Of a stretch of DNA of 64,000 nucleotides, positions 51,611 through 60,098 are shown in pieces. Source of the DNA: NC2004 sp050874905. GTDB taxonomy: Bacteria; Bacillota; Clostridia; Lachnospirales; Lachnospiraceae. The position numbers and the translations under genes are program-made. Under the pieces are notes generated by a model. It was given only the letters and a program-made list of their open reading frames with translations. It ran no database searches and was not told the DNA's origin. Every line of letters starts with the position of its first letter. Within the stretch, counting starts at the first letter, position 1. Location: NCBI GenBank assembly GCA_050874905.1, contig JBNMLP010000006.1, positions 72,815 to 136,814 on the forward strand, read 5' to 3'.

Positions 51611-52309
51611 ATGCTTATCATCGCTCATAGAGGTGCCAGTGCACTTGCACATCATGAAAATACATTAGAGTCATTTCAGATCGCGATCGACCTGAATGCC
51701 GACATGGTAGAATTTGATATCCGCAAAACAAAGGACGAGGAGCTGATCGTGTTTCATGACCGCTCATTAAATGGAAAGAACGTCTCTTCCTATACTTATA
51801 AGGAGATGAATGAGATAGCAGCTTTAGAATCCTACCATATTCCAAAGCTCTCCGAGGTACTTGCTCTTTGCAAAGGAAAGATCTATCTGGATGTGGAGAT
51901 TAAAAGTGAGGGGATTGAGCAGCGTGTGATCGATATGATCACAAAACGGTATGGCTATACCTATGATTCCTTCAGTATCAAGTCTTTCTTAGATGACGTA
52001 GTACTGCGGGTGAAGGAGCTGGATGGAAGGATCCGTACTGGCTTGCTGCTGGGGCGTTCGGAATGGACGGTCACTTCCCGGCTGTCGGAATATTTCCCGG
52101 AGAAACGTTTGATGAAATGCCGGGCAGATTTTGTCGCACCGGAGTATCATTTTGTTACCCGTCCTTTTATGGCTCGTATGAAAAAGAAAGGGTATGATGT
52201 GGATGTCTGGACAGTAAATGATCCGGCACGCATGAAAAGACTTGCGAAAAAAGGGGTTCATGCCCTAATCACAGACCGCCCGGATGTGGCACTTTCCCTC
52301 TCTTTGTAA
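51611..52309 (+). CDS. Glycerophosphodiester phosphodiesterase
   Basis: 232 residues from the ATG at 51611 (AGAGGTG site; a GTG at 51602 lies inside it). The GDPD active site is clear: IIAHRGASALAHHENT, then EFDIRKTKDEELIVFHD, and EIKSE for the metal. The C-terminal DVWTVNDP block is standard. No signal peptide, so it acts in the cytoplasm, releasing glycerol-3-phosphate from glycerophosphodiesters. Base use returns to the window average here, marking the edge of the AT-rich cluster. Confidence 0.95.
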   Translation: MLIIAHRGASALAHHENTLESFQIAIDLNADMVEFDIRKTKDEELIVFHDRSLNGKNVSSYTYKEMNEIAALESYHIPKLSEVLALCKGKIYLDVEIKSEGIEQRVIDMITKRYGYTYDSFSIKSFLDDVVLRVKELDGRIRTGLLLGRSEWTVTSRLSEYFPEKRLMKCRADFVAPEYHFVTRPFMARMKKKGYDVDVWTVNDPARMKRLAKKGVHALITDRPDVALSLSL

Positions 52310-52408
52310 AATGTGACAAAGAAACAGTAAAGAAATCCATGAAAACATACAGAATGTATAAATAATACAGAATCTAAAAATTTTGCTGTACTACCTCAAA
52401 ATAAGACA

Positions 52409-52436
52409 TTGACTTAAATGAGAATGAGGCTATAAT
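52409..52436 (+). promoter_or_regulatory. Promoter of the ammonium channel gene
   Basis: TTGACT (52409-52414), 16-base spacer, TATAAT (52431-52436). The start point would lie near 52443, just before the attenuator hairpin. Confidence 0.8.
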
Positions 52437-52455
52437 AAAGACCATAAACGGCAAC

Positions 52456-52490
52456 GGTGTCGTAGGAATATTCCTACGGCACCTTTTTTT
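52456..52490 (+). terminator. Leader attenuator before the ammonium channel gene
   Basis: GGTGTCGTAGGAAT (52456-52469) pairs with ATTCCTACGGCACC (52470-52483), one G-T pair, followed by seven T residues. It lies about 15 bases after the predicted transcript start and 50 bases before the gene, so transcripts must pass it. A region upstream (ACGGCAACGGTG) could form part of an alternative fold. Confidence 0.88.
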
Positions 52491-52539
52491 GTGCATGCAT
52501 GCCGAAGAAAAAATCTTTTTAAAGAATGGAGGAATTGAT

Positions 52540-54303
52540 ATGGAAGAAATTATGAAAGCAGTCGACAGTGAACTGTTCGGCGTCTGGTTCCTGATCGGTG
52601 CCGCGCTGGTGTTCTGGATGCAGGCTGGATTTGCTATGGTAGAGGCAGGTTTTACCAGAGCGAAGAATGCCGGTAACATCATCATGAAGAACCTGATGGA
52701 CTTTTGTATCGGTACTGTCGTATTTATTTTAATTGGTTTTAGTTTATTATTAGGTGAGGATTTAGTTGGATTTATTGGAAAGCCGGGATTTGATATTTTT
52801 ACCGCATACGGTGACTTTGACTGGTCTTCCTTCGTATTTAACTTAGTATTCTGTGCCACCACAGCAACAATCGTATCTGGTGCCATGGCAGAGCGTACCA
52901 AGTTCTTATCCTACTGTATTTACTCCGCAGTCATTTCCGCATTGATCTATCCGATCGAGGCACACTGGATCTGGGGCGGCGGCTGGTTAGCACAGTTAGG
53001 ATTCCATGATTTTGCCGGTTCTTGTGCGATCCACATGGTTGGTGGTTTATCAGCCTTAGTTGGTGCAAAGATGTTAGGACCTCGTATTGGTAAGTACACA
53101 AAGAACAAGAAGGATGGAAGCATCAAGGTAAATGCAATTCCGGGACATAACTTAACGATCGGTGCTCTCGGTGTATTTATCCTGTGGCTTGGCTGGTATG
53201 GATTCAACGGTGCCGCAGCAACCAGTATTTCACAGCTCGGTTCCATTTTCGTTACAACAACCATCGCTCCTGCTGTTGCTACCGTATCTTGTATGATCTT
53301 TACCTGGATACGATATGGTAAGCCGGATGTATCTATGTGTCTGAATGCCTCCTTAGCAGGTCTGGTAGCGATTACAGCTCCTTGTGACAGTGTGGATGCG
53401 TTAGGTGCGATCATCATTGGTGCGATCGCCGGTGTATTAGTAGTATTCGGTGTTTGGTTCTTGGATTACGTACTGCGTATTGATGATCCGGTTGGTGCAG
53501 TTGCAGTTCACTGCTTCAATGGTATCTTTGGTACGATCGCAGTTGGATTGTTTGCAAATCCGGAAGTTCCTGGTTATTCCTTAGCAGATAAGGATGGCAA
53601 TCAGTTAGCTGGTCTGTTCTACGGTGGTGGATTTAAGCTGTTAGGACTTCAGTTATTAGGATTCATTACTGTTGCTGCATGGGCTGTCATTACAATGATC
53701 ATTGTATTCTCTATCATTAAGGCAACTGTTGGTCTTCGTGTCAGCGAAGAAGAAGAGATCATCGGTCTGGATGCTTGTGAGCATGGTCTGGAAAATGCTT
53801 ACGCTGGTATTTCACTGGGTGACACCTTATCCGGCAGCGCAGCACTTCCTACATACAACACAACAGAGAAGGGCGATACCCCGATTGATCAGGCGATTCC
53901 GGTTCAGGTACTTGAAGGAAGTGGCAGTGTGGCATCCGATGTCAAGCTTTCTAAGGTGGATATCATCTGTAAGCAGAATAAGTTCGAGGAATTAAAGGAT
54001 GCGTTAAATGAGATCGGAGTATCCGGTATCACTGTAACGCAGGTACTTGGATGTGGTACACAGAGAGGTAACACCAAGAAGTATTACCGTGGTGTTGCGA
54101 TCGACATGGTACTGCTTCCAAAGGTAAAAGTAGAAGTAATTGTCAGCAAGGTTCCGGTGGCAGAGGTTGTAAAGGCTGCAAAGACAGCATTGTATACCGG
54201 TAACATCGGAGATGGTAAGATCTTTATCTACGACGTAGAAAATGTGGTAAAGGTTCGTACCGGCGAAGAAGGTTATGCCGCACTTCAGGATGCAGAAGCA
54301 TAG
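52540..54303 (+). CDS. amt: Ammonium transporter Amt fused to a C-terminal P-II signalling domain
   Basis: 587 residues from the ATG at 52540 (GGAGG 7 bases upstream). Residues 1-420 form an eleven-helix Amt channel (FWMQAGFAMVEAGF near the start, then WIWGGGWLAQLGFHDFAGS). After a linker, about 465-575 is a complete P-II fold: KLSKVDIICKQNKFEELKDAL, a T-loop with TQRGNTKKYYRG and LPKVKVEVIV, and NIGDGKIFIYDVENVVKVRTGEEG at the end. P-II proteins sense 2-oxoglutarate and ATP/ADP and plug Amt; here the plug is tethered. The leader has an attenuator, so control is likely both transcriptional and direct. Confidence 0.95.
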   Translation: MEEIMKAVDSELFGVWFLIGAALVFWMQAGFAMVEAGFTRAKNAGNIIMKNLMDFCIGTVVFILIGFSLLLGEDLVGFIGKPGFDIFTAYGDFDWSSFVFNLVFCATTATIVSGAMAERTKFLSYCIYSAVISALIYPIEAHWIWGGGWLAQLGFHDFAGSCAIHMVGGLSALVGAKMLGPRIGKYTKNKKDGSIKVNAIPGHNLTIGALGVFILWLGWYGFNGAAATSISQLGSIFVTTTIAPAVATVSCMIFTWIRYGKPDVSMCLNASLAGLVAITAPCDSVDALGAIIIGAIAGVLVVFGVWFLDYVLRIDDPVGAVAVHCFNGIFGTIAVGLFANPEVPGYSLADKDGNQLAGLFYGGGFKLLGLQLLGFITVAAWAVITMIIVFSIIKATVGLRVSEEEEIIGLDACEHGLENAYAGISLGDTLSGSAALPTYNTTEKGDTPIDQAIPVQVLEGSGSVASDVKLSKVDIICKQNKFEELKDALNEIGVSGITVTQVLGCGTQRGNTKKYYRGVAIDMVLLPKVKVEVIVSKVPVAEVVKAAKTALYTGNIGDGKIFIYDVENVVKVRTGEEGYAALQDAEA

Positions 54304-54356
54304 GAAGGACGGATTGACCATAGAGACTTGCGAAGATGGACAGAATGAGAAGGATG

Positions 54357-54390
54357 CCCCGTAAAACTAAGCGTTTTACGGGGTGTTTTT
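54357..54390 (+). terminator. Terminator of the amt gene
   Basis: CCCCGTAAAAC (54357-54367) pairs perfectly with GTTTTACGGGG (54373-54383), followed by TGTTTTT. Confidence 0.95.
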
Positions 54391-54528
54391 CGTCTACCAT
54401 ATCTTGTATTAAAATGCAAGTAGTATTTTTGCACAAAAAAAATAATTTAAAAATTTTTTCGCAGGAAAAAGCAGGAAAATAGCACCTTCCTACTGCCTTT
54501 TGTATAAATGTCACAAAAATAAATCTCT

Positions 54529-54711
54529 CCACAACATCTAGACATAAATAGAAGAAAGTGCTACTATATATTGGTACGAAAACGAATCCATAAAACGGAA
54601 AGAAAAGCCTTGATTTTGTTGCGGTCGTTACAATAGGAAGCGGGCTTTTTTTCACGCTCATAAGGAACACACGGAAATTTTTCAAAAAAATGGAAACCCT
54701 ATATCTAGTAG
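54529..54711 (+). promoter_or_regulatory. NrdR-box-like sites and leader of nrdDG
   Basis: Three sites resemble the NrdR box ACACTATATCTAGTGT: 54529-54544 (CCACAACATCTAGACA), 54561-54576 (CTACTATATATTGGTA), 32 bases or three helical turns apart, and a better one at 54696-54711 (ACCCTATATCTAGTAG), which includes a possible -10. The rest of 54391-54759 holds no gene. Confidence 0.6.
54603..54652 (+). terminator. Terminator-like hairpin inside the nrdD leader
   Basis: AAAAGCCT (54603-54610) can pair with GGGCTTTT (54642-54649), loop of 31 bases with an inner TTGT/ACAA pairing, followed by TTTT. It lies between the upstream and downstream NrdR-like sites. Confidence 0.5.
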
Positions 54712-54759
54712 GTGAGGGGCAGACAAAACACAAGGAAAGAAAAGGGAAGGGACATTGCT

Positions 54760-56946
54760 ATGAAGATCATCAAAAGAAATGGTACAGAGGTAATATTTGA
54801 TATCAATAAGATTAAAAATGCCATTCGAAAAGCCAATAAGGAAGTGGAGGGCTTAGATAAGCTTTCAGAGGAAGCGATTGATGAGGTTTCGAGTAACGTC
54901 GAGCATGCCTGTTTAAATATGAACCGTTGTCCGAACGTGGAGGAGATCCAGGATCTGGTAGAGAACCAGTTGATGAACCGTCATGCGTTCAAGCTTGCCA
55001 GAACTTATATCACATATCGTTACCGCCGGGCATTGGTGCGTCAGTCCAACACGACAGACGAACAGATCATGAGTCTGATCGAGTGCGACAACGAGGAAGT
55101 AAAACAGGAGAACTCCAACAAAAATCCGATCGTAAACAGCGTACAGCGTGACTATATGGCAGGAGAAGTGAGCAAGGACATCAGCAGCCGTCTGTTACTT
55201 CCACCGGAGATCGTGGAGGCACATAAGAGCGGTATCATCCATTTTCACGATATGGATTATTTTGCACAGCACATGCACAACTGCTGTCTGGTCAATCTGG
55301 AAGACATGCTGCAGAACGGTACGGTTATCAGTGAAACGATGATCGAAACGCCACACAGCTTTTCGACCGCATGTAATATCGCCACACAGAGCATTGCACA
55401 GATCGCAAGCTCCCAGTATGGCGGACAGAGTATCAGCTTGGCGCATCTGGCACCATTTGTTGATGTCAGCCGTCAGAAGTACCGCAGAGAGGTAGCAAAA
55501 GAGTTTGAAAAAGCGGGCATTGAAACAACCGAGGAGAAGATTTTTGAGATCGCGGAAATGCGTGTCATGGATGAGATCGAGCGCGGTGTACAGATGATCC
55601 AGTATCAGGTGATCACGCTGATGACGACGAATGGTCAGGCACCATTTGTTACAGTATTTATGTATTTGAATGAAGTAGAGGATGGACGGACGAAGGACGA
55701 TCTGGCACTTATTACCGAGGAAGTATTAAAGCAGCGGATCCAGGGTGTCAAGAATGAGAAGGGTGTCTGGATCACTCCGGCATTTCCAAAGCTCATTTAC
55801 GTCTTAGAAGAAGATAATATAAAAGAAGGAAGCAAATATTTCTATCTGACCAAGCTTGCTGCGGAGTGTACCGCCAAGCGTATGGTGCCGGATTACATTT
55901 CCGAGAAGGTGATGAAGCAGTTGAAGCAGGATAACTGCTACCCATGTATGGGCTGCCGTTCCTTCTTGACGGTATACAAGGATGAAAATGACAAATTTAA
56001 GTTCTACGGTCGTTTCAATCAGGGTGTGGTAACGATCAATCTGGTCGATGTCGCATGTTCTTCCCATGGAGATGAGAAGAAGTTCTGGGAGATCTTTGAC
56101 GAGCGTCTGATGCTTTGTAAGGAAGCATTGATGTGCCGTCATAACCGTCTGCTTGGCACTCCATCTGATGTGGCACCGATCCTCTGGCAGAATGGTGCAC
56201 TGGCACGATTAAAGAAAGGGGAGACGATCGACAAACTGTTATATGGTGGCTATTCTACCATTTCACTGGGCTATGCAGGTCTTTGTGAATGTGTCCGCTA
56301 TATGAAGGGTGTTTCCCACACAGATCCAAAGGGAACTCCGTTTGCTCTGGAAGTGATGCAGCACATGAATGATATGTGCCGCCGCTGGGCTGAGGAGACC
56401 AATATTGATTTCAGTTTATATGGTACACCGTTGGAGAGCACCACTTACAAATTTGCAAAATGTTTACAGAAGCGTTTCGGTATCATTCCGGGCGTTACGG
56501 ACAAGAATTATATTACGAACAGTTATCATGTACATGTGACCGAGAACATTGATGCCTTTGAGAAACTGAAGTTTGAATCACAGTTTCAGGCATTGTCACC
56601 GGGTGGTGCGATCAGCTATGTAGAAGTGCCAAACATGACAGACAATCTGGATGCGGTCATTACCGTAATGCAGTTTATCTATGATAATATCATGTATGCA
56701 GAGTTGAATACCAAGAGTGATTATTGTCAGGAATGTGGTTACACCGGACAGATCCAGATCATTACCGATGAGGATGGAAAGCTGATCTGGGAGTGCCCAA
56801 ACTGTGGAAACCGGGATCAGGATAAGATGAATGTAGCCAGAAGGACTTGTGGATATATCGGTACACAGTTCTGGAATCAGGGACGTACGCAGGAGATCAA
56901 AGAGCGTGTCTTACATTTATCAACGGGAACATTTTCGGAGGAATAA
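54760..56946 (+). CDS. nrdD: Anaerobic ribonucleoside-triphosphate reductase, large subunit
   Basis: 728 residues from the ATG at 54760. An ATP-cone (about 1-90; IIKRNGTEVIFDINKIKNAI) for allosteric control precedes the class III reductase core with the catalytic Cys loops, and a C-terminal zinc ribbon (CQECGYTG, then CPNCGNRDQDK). The glycyl radical site is the Gly in RRTCGYIG. It reduces NTPs to dNTPs without oxygen. nrdG begins three bases after its stop. NrdR-like boxes upstream suggest repression when dNTPs are plentiful. Confidence 0.97.
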   Translation: MKIIKRNGTEVIFDINKIKNAIRKANKEVEGLDKLSEEAIDEVSSNVEHACLNMNRCPNVEEIQDLVENQLMNRHAFKLARTYITYRYRRALVRQSNTTDEQIMSLIECDNEEVKQENSNKNPIVNSVQRDYMAGEVSKDISSRLLLPPEIVEAHKSGIIHFHDMDYFAQHMHNCCLVNLEDMLQNGTVISETMIETPHSFSTACNIATQSIAQIASSQYGGQSISLAHLAPFVDVSRQKYRREVAKEFEKAGIETTEEKIFEIAEMRVMDEIERGVQMIQYQVITLMTTNGQAPFVTVFMYLNEVEDGRTKDDLALITEEVLKQRIQGVKNEKGVWITPAFPKLIYVLEEDNIKEGSKYFYLTKLAAECTAKRMVPDYISEKVMKQLKQDNCYPCMGCRSFLTVYKDENDKFKFYGRFNQGVVTINLVDVACSSHGDEKKFWEIFDERLMLCKEALMCRHNRLLGTPSDVAPILWQNGALARLKKGETIDKLLYGGYSTISLGYAGLCECVRYMKGVSHTDPKGTPFALEVMQHMNDMCRRWAEETNIDFSLYGTPLESTTYKFAKCLQKRFGIIPGVTDKNYITNSYHVHVTENIDAFEKLKFESQFQALSPGGAISYVEVPNMTDNLDAVITVMQFIYDNIMYAELNTKSDYCQECGYTGQIQIITDEDGKLIWECPNCGNRDQDKMNVARRTCGYIGTQFWNQGRTQEIKERVLHLSTGTFSEE

Positions 56947-56948
56947 AC

Positions 56949-57476
56949 ATGCATGTAGGGGAAATACTGGTGGCGGATTGTGCAAACGGACCGGGTGTGC
57001 GGGTGAGCATTTTTGTATCGGGCTGCACGAACTGTTGTGAAGGATGTTTCCAGCCGCAGACATGGGACTTTACCTATGGCAGATTCTATGATGAGGAAAT
57101 GGAAGATTACATTATGGAAGAATTATCCAAAAGCCATTATCAGGGACTGACCATTTTAGGTGGGGAACCATTTGAACCGAGCAACCAGAAGGAGCTGATC
57201 CATTTGATCCGGCGGGTACGGAAAGAACTGCCTGACCGTAATATCTGGATGTATACCGGATTTACTTATGATAAGGATCTTTGTCCGGGAGGACGAAAGT
57301 ATACGGAGCAGACCGATGCCATTTTAGACGCGATCGATGTGTTGGTCGATGGACGCTTTGAACTGGCAAAAAGAGATCTGATGTTAAAGTACCGTGGCTC
57401 GTCTAATCAGCGTATCATTGATATGAAACAGACAAGAGCACAGGGCGAGGTTGTACTTTCACCACTGAACAATTAA
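56949..57476 (+). CDS. nrdG: Anaerobic ribonucleotide reductase activating protein
   Basis: 175 residues from the ATG at 56949. The radical SAM motif CTNCCEGC (C-x3-C-x2-C) binds a [4Fe-4S] cluster; GGEPFEP follows for SAM binding. It generates the glycyl radical of NrdD. Adjacent to nrdD with almost no gap and followed by a terminator. Confidence 0.97.
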   Translation: MHVGEILVADCANGPGVRVSIFVSGCTNCCEGCFQPQTWDFTYGRFYDEEMEDYIMEELSKSHYQGLTILGGEPFEPSNQKELIHLIRRVRKELPDRNIWMYTGFTYDKDLCPGGRKYTEQTDAILDAIDVLVDGRFELAKRDLMLKYRGSSNQRIIDMKQTRAQGEVVLSPLNN

Positions 57477-57488
57477 ACAAATGATTCG

Positions 57489-57515
57489 GGGCTGTTGTAA
57501 AACAGCCTCTTTTTT
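57489..57515 (+). terminator. Terminator of nrdDG
   Basis: GGCTGTT (57490-57496), loop GTAA, AACAGCC (57501-57507), then TCTTTTTT. Confidence 0.9.
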
Positions 57516-57523
57516 ACATAATT

Positions 57524-57590
57524 TGTAACGGTAATGTAACGGTAAATTTACAGTTTTTTAATTGTATTTCTGATACACCTGCATTATAAT
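57524..57590 (+). promoter_or_regulatory. Promoter of the MBOAT operon with an 11-bp tandem repeat
   Basis: TGTAACGGTAA is repeated twice head to tail (57524-57534, 57535-57545), and a TTTACA follows in reverse. A promoter TTGTAT (57562-57567), 17-base spacer, TATAAT (57585-57590) lies just downstream. An 11-bp period is typical of OmpR/PhoB-family regulator sites. Confidence 0.8.
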
Positions 57591-57654
57591 GGTGTCTGTT
57601 GAATTTTGACGAATGTAAAAAACAGTGATGAAACTGTTACAGGGGGACAACACG

Positions 57655-59076
57655 ATGGTTTTTTCAAGTTTAGAATTTTTATTCCGGTTTTTGCCGCTGA
57701 TGATGTTTGCGTATTTTGTGACACCGGAAAAATATAGAAATGTAACATTATTGATCGGAAGCTTAGCCTTTTATGCCTATGGAGAGCCGATCTATATTCT
57801 TTTGATGGTGGCCTCTATTGTGATCAACCATATTTTAGCAAGGAAGATCTATCATTATTATAAAGAGGAAGAACGCAGTGGATGGAATCTGGCATACAAA
57901 CGCCGCCGTGCGCTGATACTTGCCCTTGTGTTTGATCTGGGGGCACTGTTCATTTTTAAATATCTGGATTTCTTTATCCGGATCATCAACGGGATCACGC
58001 CGCTTTCTATTCCGGAAGTATCCTTAACGCTTCCTTTGGGAATCAGCTTTTATACATTCCAGATCATTTCCTACGTGATCGATGTCTATAGAAGAACTTA
58101 CCGTGCGAGCGAGAGCTTCGTTAATTTTGCCACTTATGTGTGCATGTTCCCACAGTTGATCGCAGGTCCGATCGTGAATTTCAGTGAAGTAAGCGAGCAG
58201 ATGAAGAGCCGTAGCATCAACCTGCGCGGCATTGAGTGGGGAACGTCCATTTTTATTCTGGGCTTAACCTACAAAGTATTGCTTGCCAATAAGATCGCTT
58301 CTCTCTGGAACGATGTGCAGACGGTTGGTGTGCTTGGGATCAATACGCCGACTGCATGGCTTGGTTCATGGGGATACTCCATGCAGATCTTTTTTGATTT
58401 CTTTGGATATTCTTTGATGGCGATCGGACTGGGACGCATTTTGGGATTTAATTTCCCGGTCAACTTTATCAATCCGTATTGTGCCGTTTCTGCTACAGAA
58501 TTCTGGAGAAAATGGCATGTCACACTCGGACGCTGGTTCCGTGAATATGTCTACATTCCGCTTGGCGGCAACCGCAAGGGCAAAAGCCGGATGGTGTTTA
58601 ACATGTTCGTTGTCTGGTTTTTAACCGGATTCTGGCACGGAGCAGACTGGAATTTCATTCTCTGGGGACTATTTTTCTTTGTACTTTTAATGCTGGAAAA
58701 ACTGTTCTATTTGAAAACACTGGAAAAGCATCGGATTCTGGGACACATTTACATGCTGATCCTGATTCCGGTGTCGTGGACGATTTTTAATATCACGGAT
58801 CTTGCCGCACTTTCCAAATATTTGTGCCGGATGTTCTTTATTCCGCTCAAAGGCTCCGTGGTGGTCGATGGCATGGGCAAATTCATGAGCTTATTCGGAA
58901 CATACTGGTGGCTGCTTCTGATCTGTGCAGTCTGTGCTACACCGCTTCCGATGAAGCTTTTAAAGAAGTATTATCGAAATGGGATTGCAAAGGTGATCTT
59001 ATTTGCATTGTTCTGGTACAGTGTTTATCAGATCAGTCTTGGAGGAAACAATCCATTCCTGTACTTTAGATTTTAG
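57655..59076 (+). CDS. MBOAT family O-acyltransferase (AlgI/DltB-like)
   Basis: 473 residues from the ATG at 57655 (GGGGGAC site). Eleven or so membrane helices; the family block SATEFWRKWHVTLGRWFREY is present and the catalytic His lies in TGFWHGADWNF. It moves acyl groups, usually acetyl, across the membrane onto an extracellular glycan. The SGNH protein encoded 11 bases downstream is the usual partner that finishes the transfer. The polymer acetylated here is not known. Confidence 0.95.
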   Translation: MVFSSLEFLFRFLPLMMFAYFVTPEKYRNVTLLIGSLAFYAYGEPIYILLMVASIVINHILARKIYHYYKEEERSGWNLAYKRRRALILALVFDLGALFIFKYLDFFIRIINGITPLSIPEVSLTLPLGISFYTFQIISYVIDVYRRTYRASESFVNFATYVCMFPQLIAGPIVNFSEVSEQMKSRSINLRGIEWGTSIFILGLTYKVLLANKIASLWNDVQTVGVLGINTPTAWLGSWGYSMQIFFDFFGYSLMAIGLGRILGFNFPVNFINPYCAVSATEFWRKWHVTLGRWFREYVYIPLGGNRKGKSRMVFNMFVVWFLTGFWHGADWNFILWGLFFFVLLMLEKLFYLKTLEKHRILGHIYMLILIPVSWTIFNITDLAALSKYLCRMFFIPLKGSVVVDGMGKFMSLFGTYWWLLLICAVCATPLPMKLLKKYYRNGIAKVILFALFWYSVYQISLGGNNPFLYFRF

Positions 59077-59087
59077 GAGAGAACGCT

Positions 59088-60098
59088 ATGAAAAAATTAC
59101 TTCATTTTATAAAAGAGTGTCCTTTGGTTGCAGGGATCATGACAGCTTCACTGTTGCTTGTCATTGCTTCTTTTCTGGGTGTGGCATTGGGAAAATATCC
59201 TCTTTATGTGAGTGTGTCCCATCCGCAGTTTGTATCGATGCTTAATAAAAATGATACCAAGCCGGTCAAACATGATATGACCGCAAAAAAAGAACCAAAG
59301 AAGGAAACACCGCAAAAGAAGGATGAGGCTGTGGTTTCCAAGGATGCCGCTGCATCTTCGGATGCTTCCTCCGACGCTCAGACGACGGCAAAGCAGGAGC
59401 GTCCGACACAATATAAAACTATTCCGAAAGCCAAAGCACGTTCTGCGTATTATGAGGACAATGACCGTCTGGCACTGACGACGGATTATCCTTATGTCAC
59501 GGTGACGGACAGCTATTTTGACGATGCGGTATTTATCGGGGATTCCCGTGTGGCGGGACTGCATGATTACAGTGGTCTGAAAAATACAGATTTCCTTTAT
59601 AAAGAGGGAATCTCTATTTTTGATCTTTTAAAAGAGAAAATGGATAACAAAAAAACGGTAGAAGCCGTGCTGACCAGCAAGCAGTATAAAAAGATCTTTC
59701 TGATGATCGGAGTGAATGAGCTGGGTAAGGGCTATGCCAGCGATTATTATGACAAATACAAGGAAGTTGTGGAACAGCTTCATGCCTGGCAGCCGGACGC
59801 AGTTGTATTTATTATGGGTATGATGCATGTATCGACGAAATATTCCAACGATAGTGACGTGTTTAACAATGACAATGTCAACTGTAGAAATGCAATGGTA
59901 GCAGAGCTTGCCAATGGAATTGATACATTTTATCTGGATATGAATGAGGCTGTCGATGACAAGAAGGGCGGCTTAAAGAGTGAATACACCTGGGATGGGA
60001 TTCATTTAAAAGCAGAATATTATGGACTATGGATGGACTACATGCGTGCGCATGGTCTGGCAGATGACATGTTTGAAAAACAGGGAGGAGAACAATGA
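59088..60098 (+). CDS. Membrane-anchored SGNH hydrolase-type esterase, partner of MBOAT
   Basis: 336 residues. An N-terminal membrane anchor (about 13-38), a Lys/Asp/Ala/Ser linker (about 60-115) and an outer SGNH domain with Ser in FIGDSR, Asn in IGVNELGKG and Asp/His in WDGIHL. It would take acyl groups from the MBOAT protein and place them on a surface polymer, as AlgJ/AlgX or DltD do. Its stop overlaps the start of the next gene (ATGA at 60095-60098). Confidence 0.9.
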   Translation: MKKLLHFIKECPLVAGIMTASLLLVIASFLGVALGKYPLYVSVSHPQFVSMLNKNDTKPVKHDMTAKKEPKKETPQKKDEAVVSKDAAASSDASSDAQTTAKQERPTQYKTIPKAKARSAYYEDNDRLALTTDYPYVTVTDSYFDDAVFIGDSRVAGLHDYSGLKNTDFLYKEGISIFDLLKEKMDNKKTVEAVLTSKQYKKIFLMIGVNELGKGYASDYYDKYKEVVEQLHAWQPDAVVFIMGMMHVSTKYSNDSDVFNNDNVNCRNAMVAELANGIDTFYLDMNEAVDDKKGGLKSEYTWDGIHLKAEYYGLWMDYMRAHGLADDMFEKQGGEQ

